Assembly: GCA_011375275.1 (NCBI GenBank)
Contig: DRLW01000541.1
Span: 1-10,018, forward strand
Direction: 5' to 3'
Origin: Bacteroidota bacterium
GTDB lineage: Bacteria > Zhuqueibacterota > Zhuqueibacteria > Zhuqueibacterales > Geothermadaptataceae
Length of the DNA: 10,018 nt
The notes under the pieces were generated by a model, which did not search any database, had not been told where the DNA came from, and saw only the letters and a list, made by a program, of their open reading frames with translations. The position numbers and the translations under genes were made by a program. This document shows positions 1-6,602 of this stretch, in pieces; position 1 is the stretch's first letter, and the number at the start of each line of letters is the position of its first letter.

Positions 1-298
1 GGATGCGCGGCGAATCCGGGTCCTCTGCATCCCGGTAAAATGCCTGCATCTCGGCGTCGAGGCGCTGCGCCGCCTGCGCATCGACCAGCAGGTTGGCTGC
101 ATCTTCGAGAATGCGATCACGCATCTCCGCTGCAGCTTTGCGCGTAAAAGTGACGGTCAGCACCTCCGAAGGCTCGGCCCCGGCGGCGACCAGGCGCAAA
201 TAGCGCTGGCTGAGTTGCCAGGTTTTTCCCGAACCGGCCGAGGCACTGACAACGAAAGAAAAGTAGGGATTTTGCGGGTTATCGCGCAGGGTGCTCAT
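1..298 (-). CDS. addA: AddA-type UvrD/Rep-family helicase-nuclease subunit, N-terminal part (cut by window edge)
   Basis: This is the first 99 codons of a superfamily 1 helicase that continues beyond the left edge. Residues 19-26 read ASAGSGKT, the Walker A loop that binds ATP, followed by W27 and Q28. Residues 49-62 (TVTFTRKAAAEMRD) are helicase motif Ia, in the form typical of AddA/RecB/UvrD proteins. In AddAB the AddA subunit is the ATP-driven motor and carries one nuclease domain; it resects double-strand breaks in the cytoplasm to load RecA. The ATG at 298-296 overlaps the addB stop codon (ATGA) and has AGGAGG 7 nt upstream inside addB, so coupled translation is very likely. The N-terminal fragment alone could also fit another UvrD-family helicase; the adjacent AddB partner is what makes AddA the best call. 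The C-terminal nuclease domain cannot be seen here. Confidence 0.88.
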   Translation of the reverse strand, partial: MSTLRDNPQNPYFSFVVSASAGSGKTWQLSQRYLRLVAAGAEPSEVLTVTFTRKAAAEMRDRILEDAANLLVDAQAAQRLDAEMQAFYRDAEDPDSPRI

Positions 299-3200
299 GC
301 CTTGTCCTCCTGCTGCAGGTACACGATCTCCTCACGCCGGCAGATACCGCTAAAATCACAGTAGGTACAGTGCCCGCCGCCGTGTTCCCCGATATCAACG
401 ACCGGGCGGAAAGGTTCGGCGTCGAGCAGGATGGCAAACAGCAGCTCCGCCCATGTTTCTTCCAGCTTGTGCCAGGCCGCGCTGATGTCCTGCTCCTTGT
501 CAAGCCTGATACTGTCGTTGTCTTTAAAAGCATAATATTCCAGCGCAAAGTTTTGCTGTTGAAAGTCCTCCAGTGCGCGCAGCATCTGGCTGTACAGCAG
601 CAGTTGTGACAGCTCACCCTTTCTGAGTTTTCTCTCTTCCAGCCCGCCTTTGCTGTTTTTATAATCCAGCACCGTGACGCAATCCTGTTCGCGGATGAGG
701 CGGTCGATGCGGCCGTGAATGGTGCAGGTGAAGGTTTCGCTGCCGCGATGAAGAGCGATGTCCTGCTCGATCACTTTTTCAAAATCAGCCTCGTTGAAAA
801 TCCACTCCGGGCGATCGCTTTCGTGTTCCACAAAGGCCTGCCAACCGGAAAATTCCATGTAGAGCAGCATGTCGATTTCCCCGCCGCTCAGGGGCATCAG
901 GGCGCGGCTGAGTTTACATAACCGGTCGATAGCCCTGTCTTTATCCGCCACCGTAATCGGACGGCGCCAGCCTTTGGCCAGCTCAGGGTCGGGGATGTGT
1001 TTGCGCAATCGCTCCGGCAGGCCGGTGAAAAATGTCTGGCAAATCAGATGCAACCACGTGCCCACGCTGCGCGCGTCGTTTTCATCGCTGGGCAGACTGG
1101 CTTCGCGAAGACCTGCGCGCAGCAGCAGAAAGCGATACGGGCACTGCAGCAGATAGTCCAACTGTGTGCCGGGAATGCGCTGAAAAATTTCCTCGCGCGC
1201 GCCGGGAAAATGCCCCCGGCTGTCGTTGCGCGCGGTGACGCTTTGCTGCAGAGTGCGGTATTTTTCAGCCCACGCCTCGTGGCTGCTGCGGATCGCTGGA
1301 AGGCGCAAAAAATCATCACGGAACAGCAGTCCTTGCGCTTTGTGCTCCGGCACGCAGCCGCGCCGCCGGATGTTGACCAGCCGCAGCCGCTGCAGAAAGC
1401 GCGAAGGCACGAAAGGAGCGTCCTGATCCTGCTGTGGATAAAAGAGATGTACCTGCTCGTGCGCAGCCAGCAGGTGGAAAAACTGCTGATCCTGCAGGTG
1501 TTCGCGTTTGTGAAACGTCGTCAGCCCGATGTGGCGCCGTACCGGCTCGGCGAGGAACAGCTCGCGGGAAATTTTAGCCGGGAAACCACCCTCGGTCAGG
1601 CCGATGATGAGCATGACCTGCGCCCTCAGGTTGCGTGCTTCCAGCAGCCCCATCACCTGCACGCCGATAAAGGGCTCGCCGGCAGGCCGCAGCTCGGTGT
1701 TGAGGACGTTCTGCCGCAACAGCATGAAAAACTCAAACCGGGTCAGGGTGTTGTGAAGAAATTCACCGGTTCGCTCGATGATCTGCAGGCCGGAATACCA
1801 GTGGTTCATGGCGCGTGATTCCAGGTTGTAGGCGTCGCGGGCCGGGTCTCCGGCGAGATAGTGCTCAAAAGCACAGGCGCGGGTGAACTCGCGCATGCGT
1901 TCCGCCCATTCGCTGATGCTGTATCCGTTTCGCTCCGCTGTGTCGCCGGCAAAGGGCGCGAGAAAAACCCGCAGCTTTTCGAACAGCGGCATGAGCGCGG
2001 ATGCGTTCTCCTCAAGCGCGGCCTGCATAAAATTGTCCAGCCCCCGGGCGATTTCGTACTTTGTGGCCAGGGTTTTCAGCTCACCACGCATGGTGACAGC
2101 ATGGTCCGTGCCGAACAGACTGCGAAAATACTGGTTGTTGAACAGATCCAGCAGCGTGCGCAGCGGGCAGTCTTCGAGCACGAGATCGCAGAAGAGATGC
2201 AGCCACTGGCCGATCTGCGTCTGATCAAAGGGAATGGCCAGCGAGTAGTTGATCGGCACACCGGCTTTCAGGCAGATGCTGCGCACGAGCCGGCCGTAGC
2301 GGGCGGCATCAGGAACACAGAGAATGATCTGCTCAGGTGCAATGCCTTTGTTGCGTATCAACTCGCGCGCCAGCGCGACAGCAGCCTTCACCTCATCGAT
2401 CGGCGACATGGCTTCATGGATGGTGACCTGCGCCGGCCCCTCCGGCAGATCATCACAGGTGCCCAGGTCAAAGGCTGCCCGTGCCAGCAGTGTGTTGTGC
2501 GCCGGTCTGTCCGCGTTCTCCGGCTGGGGTGGGACCAGGTCCAGAGCCTGTAACAGGTCGCTCAGGGGCTGGCCCGGGCCGCTGCCCTCATTGGTTGCAC
2601 GCTTTTGCAGCAGAGCGGTATCTGTATGCAGCCAGAAATGGGTTCCCGGCCGGCGCAGGAGTTTTTTCAGCAAGATGATTTGTGCGCCGGTGGCATCGCC
2701 AAAACCGGCGATGTGTATGTGCGCCGGCAGAAGATGGTTTTCCTGCTCCGGGTCAAAGGCCCGGGCCTGGCTGAGAAAAAAGTCCGAGGCCGTGGTCAAA
2801 CCGTTTTCCTGCAGCAGAGCACCGTAACGCTTGTGCAGGGCCTCGAGCTCATCGATGTGGTCGAGCACATGCTGGCGATGAACATCATCGTGAAAGACAT
2901 CCCGGCTGATGAGATCGCGAACCGTATTCAGAGCAGAGGGGTCGAGGGCTTCGTCGGCGAATTCGGTAAAAAAGCGCGCCAGATCGCGCTCCATGCCGGG
3001 CTTGAGGCTGGCGTAGTCGCCCTCGCTGAGCAGGGCGTTGAGGATGATCGCCTCCTCCTGCCCCTGCAGGATGCGCAGATGTTTTTGCGCAGGCAGCATG
3101 CGGGCCACGCTCTCGAGGGTGGTCACCCGCGGCGGGATGCACGCGCGCACGCGGCCGGCAAGTTCGAGATGCAGATACTGCTGCAGGCGCTGGTTGGGCA

Positions 3201-3309
3201 GAATGATCATGTGCCCGGAGAAATCACGCTGTTCCGTACGCAGCAGCTCATCCGCCAGAGCGCGGACGAGGCTGGTGTGGGCAGGGATAAAGTGAATCGG
3301 TACAGTCAT
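295..3309 (-). CDS. addB: AddB-type helicase-nuclease subunit with PD-(D/E)XK nuclease and Fe-S cysteines
   Basis: This 1004-residue protein is the second subunit of an AddAB-type double-strand-break resection complex. The N-terminal half has the AddB layout: IHFIPAHTSL near the start, LPNQRLQQ about residue 37 (motif Ia-like) and PIDEVKAAVALARELI about 303. A conserved block follows near 547-577 (GVQVMGLLEARNLRAQ, then IIGLTEGGFPA). No Walker A loop is present, so this subunit probably does not hydrolyse ATP. The C-terminal domain (about 703-1000) is a RecB/AddB nuclease: H754, GRID with D869, LDYK with D882 and K884, and Q902/Y906. All catalytic positions look intact. C723 (CPYRF) plus C981, C984 and C990 (HCTYC...C) form the AddB iron-sulfur cluster set. 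Two in-frame ATGs exist, 3315 and 3309. AGG sits 7 nt before the second but only 1 nt before the first, so 3309 is preferred. The stop overlaps the addA start. Confidence 0.9.
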   Translation of the reverse strand: MTVPIHFIPAHTSLVRALADELLRTEQRDFSGHMIILPNQRLQQYLHLELAGRVRACIPPRVTTLESVARMLPAQKHLRILQGQEEAIILNALLSEGDYASLKPGMERDLARFFTEFADEALDPSALNTVRDLISRDVFHDDVHRQHVLDHIDELEALHKRYGALLQENGLTTASDFFLSQARAFDPEQENHLLPAHIHIAGFGDATGAQIILLKKLLRRPGTHFWLHTDTALLQKRATNEGSGPGQPLSDLLQALDLVPPQPENADRPAHNTLLARAAFDLGTCDDLPEGPAQVTIHEAMSPIDEVKAAVALARELIRNKGIAPEQIILCVPDAARYGRLVRSICLKAGVPINYSLAIPFDQTQIGQWLHLFCDLVLEDCPLRTLLDLFNNQYFRSLFGTDHAVTMRGELKTLATKYEIARGLDNFMQAALEENASALMPLFEKLRVFLAPFAGDTAERNGYSISEWAERMREFTRACAFEHYLAGDPARDAYNLESRAMNHWYSGLQIIERTGEFLHNTLTRFEFFMLLRQNVLNTELRPAGEPFIGVQVMGLLEARNLRAQVMLIIGLTEGGFPAKISRELFLAEPVRRHIGLTTFHKREHLQDQQFFHLLAAHEQVHLFYPQQDQDAPFVPSRFLQRLRLVNIRRRGCVPEHKAQGLLFRDDFLRLPAIRSSHEAWAEKYRTLQQSVTARNDSRGHFPGAREEIFQRIPGTQLDYLLQCPYRFLLLRAGLREASLPSDENDARSVGTWLHLICQTFFTGLPERLRKHIPDPELAKGWRRPITVADKDRAIDRLCKLSRALMPLSGGEIDMLLYMEFSGWQAFVEHESDRPEWIFNEADFEKVIEQDIALHRGSETFTCTIHGRIDRLIREQDCVTVLDYKNSKGGLEERKLRKGELSQLLLYSQMLRALEDFQQQNFALEYYAFKDNDSIRLDKEQDISAAWHKLEETWAELLFAILLDAEPFRPVVDIGEHGGGHCTYCDFSGICRREEIVYLQQEDKA
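306..311 (-). promoter_or_regulatory. Ribosome binding site of addA inside addB
   Basis: AGGAGG lies on the minus strand 7 nt before the addA ATG at 298, within the last codons of addB. It is a near-perfect Shine-Dalgarno sequence, so addA can initiate on its own as well as by reinitiation at the ATGA overlap. Confidence 0.75.
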
Positions 3310-3357
3310 ACTCATACCTGAAATTGGGTCTCGGGTGACAGCGGGCTGCCGGTCATC

Positions 3358-3399
3358 GCCCGGTGAATTGACACAGTCCTCTGTTCCTATTCACCGGGC
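3358..3399. repeat. 11-bp perfect inverted repeat in the addB leader
   Basis: GCCCGGTGAAT (3358-3368) pairs perfectly with ATTCACCGGGC (3389-3399) across a 20-nt loop. The loop contains a nested ACAG-TCCT-CTGT stem. In a transcript running to addB this forms a stable hairpin about 50 nt before the start codon. No T-run follows in the minus direction, so it is not an intrinsic terminator as it stands. It could be a leader structure, a 5'-end stabiliser or a protein-binding palindrome; the sequence does not decide. Confidence 0.6.
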
Positions 3400-3415
3400 T
3401 CAGTCCCCGGCCGGA

Positions 3416-3435
3416 GATGGTCTGTTCCCACCATC
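3416..3435. repeat. Short inverted repeat GATGGT-N8-ACCATC
   Basis: Six-base arms at 3416-3421 and 3430-3435 flank an 8-nt spacer. The element sits just downstream of the candidate addB -10 box, about where transcription would begin, so it might be an operator or the first leader hairpin. At this length chance is a real alternative. Confidence 0.3.
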
Positions 3436-3439
3436 GGTT

Positions 3440-3468
3440 ATGCTAAGCAATCTGTTGCTGTGTTGCAA
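3440..3468 (-). promoter_or_regulatory. Candidate sigma70-type promoter for addB-addA
   Basis: On the minus strand TTGCAA (3468-3463) and TAGCAT (3445-3440) are separated by exactly 17 bp, each matching four of six consensus positions. It lies about 130 bp before the addB start, inside a 267-bp spacer that is large for an operon-internal gap. This suggests addBA has its own promoter. If the organism is a Bacteroidota member, its housekeeping promoter consensus differs and this call weakens. Confidence 0.3.
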
Positions 3469-3552
3469 ATATGGAAATTCCCAAAGGACGGGCTTTTTCG
3501 CGTTGTCGATCCGTTGGTGCACAGGAATAATACCGTACAGGCTTCCCTGACA

Positions 3553-3576
3553 CGAAAATAACCGGTATATCCCGGC
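3553..3576 (-). terminator. Weak terminator-like hairpin after the ligase/CBS gene
   Basis: Directly after the stop codon at 3577, the minus strand has CCGG-N6-CCGG (3575-3562) followed by TTATTTTC. A 4-bp GC stem with an interrupted T-run is weak and may only attenuate read-through into addB. Confidence 0.22.
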
Positions 3577-5481
3577 TCACTCCTCATCCACGAGATGCCC
3601 GGCGATGCGCATGAAATCATGCTCGGTGATGATGCCGACCAGTATGCCGTCGTGCAGCACGGGCAGGCAGGAGGCACTGTGCTTCAGGATGAGACCGAGG
3701 GCTTCCTGCGTGCTGGTGTCCGGCGTGACAGTCGGGACATTCCGGCGCATGATCATCTTCACCGGTTGCAGCAGGATATCCTTCTCCTGGCGGTGGTTTT
3801 TGATCAGCCTGAGCAGGGAGAGGTAGTCCACAACACCGACGAGTTCATTGCTGTGGTTCTCCACCGGCACGTGGCGGATGGTGCGCCATTCCATCATATT
3901 CAGCACCAGCTCGATGGAGTCATCTTCTCCGACGGTGAAAATATCCGTGCTCATGAACTGCTCGACTCTGCGGAAATGGGTACGCCAGTCGCTTTTTTTC
4001 GCCGGCTTTGCCAGAGGCCACTCGTGCACCGGCTTTTTGCCGCGCTGTCTGTCGCGTGCGGCCAGGGTGATGGTGGCCAGGCATTCGTGCAGTGTGCGCG
4101 AACAACGTATTTTTGCCCATGAGTTGAGCATCCATTCCGCTCCGGTCTGGCCTGTTTTTACCCGCTCGCGAACGATACCGAGATAGCGCTGGATATCCCT
4201 GGCATCGATATCAGACTGGCGCAGCCCCTGTTCGGCCAGGGGGAGGAGCTCGTTGATGATCAGGTCCGGAGCGGGAATGGTTTTGCCGCCGAACCAGGTG
4301 AACTGTGCTCTCAGCCCGCGCCGTGCCGCAGCGATGAAATTGGTTTTGGCATCATCGAAATTCATCTTGCGGGTGATGTCGCCATACTCCCGGGCCATGC
4401 CGCTGATCAGCCCGAACCAGAACGCGGCATTGGCCACTTCATCGACGATGCTGGGGCCGGATGGGAAGATTCTGTTCTCGATGCGCAGGTGCGGTTTGCC
4501 ATCGGTGATGCCGTAGCACGGCCGGTTCCAGCGATAGACCGTGCCGTTGTGCAATTGTAGGGCCTTCAGTTTCGGAATGCCGCCCTCCTGCAGAACATCC
4601 AGAGAGTTTTCATCGATCCGTGCTCCCATCATCACCCGGAAACGGGTGATGTCTTCTTTGAAAATTTCGGTCACGGATTGCTGCACCCATCTGGTGCCAA
4701 AACTGACACGGGCCAGCGATTTGCGCAGATGCAGCGGGTGCCTCCGGGTATCGACAGACTGCTGAAACAGGGGGATGCGCGATTCCCGCCACAGGCGCTT
4801 GCCGAGAAAAACCGGCGAGTTTGCTGCAATCGACAGCGATGGTGCCGCGACCGCCTGCGCGATGTTGTAGTACAGAGCGAAGTTTTCCGGGCAGGTCTGG
4901 AAGTGAACCTGGAAACTGGTGTTGGCTGCTTCGAACATCACAGAATCGTGCTTGATGTACAGCTCGTCTGTGCCACGCAGGTAGATTTCATACTCTGCGC
5001 CGCGGATTTTCATGATGGCGTCGTTCAGGGCATAGTAGCGCGGCCTCGGGGTCATGGAATCGAGGGTGAAATCGTTTTTGTTCAGGGTGGGCAAAATTCC
5101 GATGAGTACGATATCGCTGCCCTGTTCCTGTGCGGTTTTTCGCGCCAGTTCGATGTAGGAGCGCAGGTTGGATTCCAGGGTGGTGAGGCATTTTTTTTCG
5201 AATGACAGGGGCGGCAGATTCAGCTCGATGTTGTAGCGCGCCAGCTCGGTGGTAAAATGGTCGTCATCAAGGCGTTCGAGCAGCTCCATGGCCACAGGCG
5301 CGGGCCTGCCGGCAGAATCGATGAGAAACATTTCCTGCTCAGCGCCGATGCGCCGGACGTCACATTCGAACAGCCCCTTGCTCTCCATCTGCTCTATCGC
5401 ACGGATGTCGCTCAGCAGGTGTTTCTCGAACAGGCGCAACTGTTGCGCGCTCAATTCTTTGTTGATTTCTTGCTGTCCCAT
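3577..5481 (-). CDS. Glutamate-cysteine-ligase-family (GCS2-like) enzyme fused to a C-terminal CBS-domain pair
   Basis: This 634-residue protein has two parts. Residues about 20-460 resemble the GCS2/carboxylate-amine ligase family, which couples a carboxylate to an amine using ATP, as in gamma-glutamylcysteine synthesis. Visible signatures are IGAEQE (45-50, metal/glutamate-binding acidic residues), YNIELN (83-88), HFQTCPEN (193-200), SIAANSP (217-223) and HLRIENRIFPSG (331-342). Residues about 504-560 and 572-630 form two CBS domains (MSTDIFTV...HVPV...LVGVVDYLSLL; MRRNVPTVTP...LPVL...LVGIITEHDFM), which usually bind adenine nucleotides. The substrate is unknown and the CBS pair as an energy sensor is inference. 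The ATG at 5481 is chosen because GGAGG sits 6 nt upstream; an in-frame GTG at 5502 lacks such a site. It follows the kinase gene by 71 bp on the same strand, so cotranscription is likely. Confidence 0.85.
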   Translation of the reverse strand: MGQQEINKELSAQQLRLFEKHLLSDIRAIEQMESKGLFECDVRRIGAEQEMFLIDSAGRPAPVAMELLERLDDDHFTTELARYNIELNLPPLSFEKKCLTTLESNLRSYIELARKTAQEQGSDIVLIGILPTLNKNDFTLDSMTPRPRYYALNDAIMKIRGAEYEIYLRGTDELYIKHDSVMFEAANTSFQVHFQTCPENFALYYNIAQAVAAPSLSIAANSPVFLGKRLWRESRIPLFQQSVDTRRHPLHLRKSLARVSFGTRWVQQSVTEIFKEDITRFRVMMGARIDENSLDVLQEGGIPKLKALQLHNGTVYRWNRPCYGITDGKPHLRIENRIFPSGPSIVDEVANAAFWFGLISGMAREYGDITRKMNFDDAKTNFIAAARRGLRAQFTWFGGKTIPAPDLIINELLPLAEQGLRQSDIDARDIQRYLGIVRERVKTGQTGAEWMLNSWAKIRCSRTLHECLATITLAARDRQRGKKPVHEWPLAKPAKKSDWRTHFRRVEQFMSTDIFTVGEDDSIELVLNMMEWRTIRHVPVENHSNELVGVVDYLSLLRLIKNHRQEKDILLQPVKMIMRRNVPTVTPDTSTQEALGLILKHSASCLPVLHDGILVGIITEHDFMRIAGHLVDEE

Positions 5482-5487
5482 GCTCTC

Positions 5488-5492
5488 CCTCC
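5488..5492 (-). promoter_or_regulatory. Ribosome binding site deciding the ligase/CBS start
   Basis: GGAGG at 5492-5488 on the minus strand lies 6 nt before the ATG at 5481. It supports that ATG over the in-frame GTG at 5502, which lies upstream of this site. Confidence 0.7.
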
Positions 5493-5552
5493 ATCTCGTC
5501 ACCAGTTCAGTTCATGAGTTATCATTCCCATGTCATTTTCAGGCGAATATGG

Positions 5553-6188
5553 TCATATCCCGGCCACCTCTTCGCTGATACGCTGCAAAACATTTTCACG
5601 CCATGCTTCGTCGTCGATGATGTCGAATTCGTCCGTTTCGATGACCAGCACGCGGTGGGTTTTCTGCATGTCCGATACCCAGCTTTCATACAGGGTATTG
5701 AGCTGCATAATGTACTCTTTGTCGATCTGCTGCTCAAAATCGCGCCCGCGTTTGCGGATGCGGCTGATCAGCGTCCAGGCCGAGGCGCGCAGGTAGATGA
5801 GAACGTCGGGGCTGCGCAGAAAATCGCGCAGGCCGGAGTAAAGATCGTAGTACACGGCAAAATCGCGTTCCGGCATGATGCCGCGTTCGTACAGATTGCG
5901 CGCGAAAACTTCTGCATCCTCATAGATCGTACGATCCTGCACACAGGAGACCTGCAACTGCTGAATGTTGATGTGTTCCTTGATGCGCTCCTTGAGAAAG
6001 AAAATCTGCGACTGAAAAGCCCAGCGGCTCATATCCTCATAAAAACTGACCAGGTACGGGTTTTCTTCAAAATTTTCATAAAATGCCTGCCAGTTGAAGC
6101 GTTCGGAAAGCAGGCGGGTCAGCGTGGTTTTACCGACGCCGATATTGCCGGCAATCGCGATGTATTTTATGTCGTCAGGTGATGGCAT
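5553..6188 (-). CDS. Deoxynucleoside kinase (dNK / dGK-dAK-like family)
   Basis: A 211-residue cytoplasmic kinase that transfers the ATP gamma-phosphate to the 5' hydroxyl of a deoxynucleoside, the first step of dNTP salvage. The phosphate-binding loop is GNIGVGKTT (14-22). YENFEENPYL (37-46) carries E38, the family's catalytic base position. QDRTIYED (84-91) matches the D/ERS-type motif with its acidic partner. RIRKRGRDFE (143-152) is the arginine-rich LID. Length is normal for bacterial members (about 200-220). The base specificity cannot be read with confidence. The ATG at 6188 places the P-loop properly near the N-terminus; no in-frame start is seen just upstream, and no good Shine-Dalgarno precedes it. 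It is the first gene of the minus-strand run and lies 71 bp before the ligase/CBS gene. It is divergent from fxsA across the repeat-bearing spacer. Confidence 0.9.
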   Translation of the reverse strand: MPSPDDIKYIAIAGNIGVGKTTLTRLLSERFNWQAFYENFEENPYLVSFYEDMSRWAFQSQIFFLKERIKEHINIQQLQVSCVQDRTIYEDAEVFARNLYERGIMPERDFAVYYDLYSGLRDFLRSPDVLIYLRASAWTLISRIRKRGRDFEQQIDKEYIMQLNTLYESWVSDMQKTHRVLVIETDEFDIIDDEAWRENVLQRISEEVAGI

Positions 6189-6250
6189 CGTGCGGGTTTG
6201 GGTCTCTGTTTTCGATCAATGCGTCAGGTGAAAATCAGCATGCGGTCTGT

Positions 6251-6280
6251 TGCCGGCACGCGAGGCTGGAAGAGCCGGCA
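6251..6280. repeat. Inverted repeat in the kinase leader
   Basis: TGCCGGC (6251-6257) pairs with GCCGGCA (6274-6280). A competing inner stem GGCT/AGCC (6264-6267 with 6273-6276) is also possible. It lies in the probable 5' leader of the deoxynucleoside kinase transcript, about 65 nt before the start codon. No T-run follows, so it is not an obvious terminator. Confidence 0.35.
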
Positions 6281-6286
6281 GGATAA

Positions 6287-6315
6287 AGTGTAGAATAATT
6301 TTCCGCCATCTGCAA
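6287..6315 (-). promoter_or_regulatory. Candidate promoter for the deoxynucleoside kinase gene
   Basis: On the minus strand TTGCAG (6315-6310) and TACACT (6292-6287) are 17 bp apart with an AT-rich spacer end. The match to sigma70 consensus is moderate (three and four of six). It would give a leader of about 90 nt. Confidence 0.28.
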
Positions 6316-6338
6316 GCACGTTTTGCCATTCTGTCCCC

Positions 6339-6389
6339 TTCTCGTCACACCGCAATCTCTTCTCGTCACACCGCTCCTGCGGTGTGACG
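6339..6389. repeat. Palindromic repeat, half copy plus full copy 1
   Basis: TTCTCGTCACACCG occurs at 6339-6352 and again at 6360-6373. The second copy is followed by loop CTCCTG and CGGTGTGACG (6380-6389), forming a 10-bp perfect stem. The 30 bases at 6360-6389 match those at 6544-6573 with a single difference (C6374 versus T6558). This is the signature of a repeated palindromic element. Confidence 0.8.
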
Positions 6390-6396
6390 CCCCAGT

Positions 6397-6412
6397 TGCC
6401 GCTCCCGCGGCA
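6397..6412. repeat. Small GC hairpin between repeat copies
   Basis: TGCCGC (6397-6402) pairs with GCGGCA (6407-6412) across loop TCCC. It sits 7 bp after the first full palindromic copy and may be a separate element of the same cluster. Confidence 0.45.
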
Positions 6413-6500
6413 GTGCACAAACGAAACGCAATACCCCCTGCCCCGAAAGCCCGCACTCATGCAGGAATCTCATCTTTTAGTACATGCCCGTATCTGGGGG

Positions 6501-6532
6501 ATTCCGGTCTTCCCCTGCGGGGAAACCGGAAT
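6501..6532. repeat. Two-step hairpin ATTCCGGT...ACCGGAAT
   Basis: ATTCCGGT (6501-6508) pairs with ACCGGAAT (6525-6532). Inside, after one bulged C, TTCCCC (6510-6515) pairs with GGGGAA (6519-6524) around loop TGC. Fourteen base pairs in 32 nt make this a very stable structure. Read on the minus strand it starts GTCATTCCGG, like the dispersed GTCATTCC-type intergenic hairpins known from many bacteria. Membership of a genome-wide family is inference. Confidence 0.7.
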
Positions 6533-6543
6533 GACGGTTCTGG

Positions 6544-6577
6544 TTCTCGTCACACCGTTCCTGCGGTGTGACGAGAA
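6544..6577. repeat. Palindromic repeat, full copy 2
   Basis: TTCTCGTCACACCG (6544-6557) and CGGTGTGACGAGAA (6564-6577) form a perfect 14-bp stem with a 6-nt loop TTCCTG. It is the intact version of the element whose first copy at 6360 has lost its last four paired bases. Confidence 0.85.
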
Positions 6578-6602
6578 GGGCTTGCCATGGACTCGGATTG
6601 CC

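Noticed and set aside
997..1818. A 273-codon plus-strand open frame opposite addB
   Set aside because: It lies wholly antisense to a well-supported AddB frame, has low-complexity Q/R/A-rich composition and shows no domain. Long antisense frames are expected opposite GC-rich genes. The same applies to the plus-strand frames at 1861-2553 and 2605-3321.
3595..4122. Plus-strand open frames opposite the ligase/CBS gene (also 4678-5205)
   Set aside because: They are complements of clearly coding CBS and ligase motifs and carry no start signal or recognisable family.
5482..5502. Earlier GTG start for the ligase/CBS protein
   Set aside because: The GTG at 5502 lies upstream of the strong GGAGG site that serves the ATG at 5481, and the extra seven residues are not family-like.
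5514..6182. A 222-codon plus-strand open frame opposite the deoxynucleoside kinase
   Set aside because: The opposite strand encodes all kinase motifs in order; this frame has none and is a shadow.
3324..6206. TTGGGTCTC shared by the upstream regions of addB (3324-3332) and the kinase (6198-6206)
   Set aside because: Nine bases in two leaders is weak. It is not palindromic and no third copy was noticed, so a regulatory motif cannot be supported.
6339..6577. Possible small CRISPR array
   Set aside because: There are only two full repeats and a half copy, with unequal spacing and each copy self-palindromic; no cas gene or regular spacers are present.
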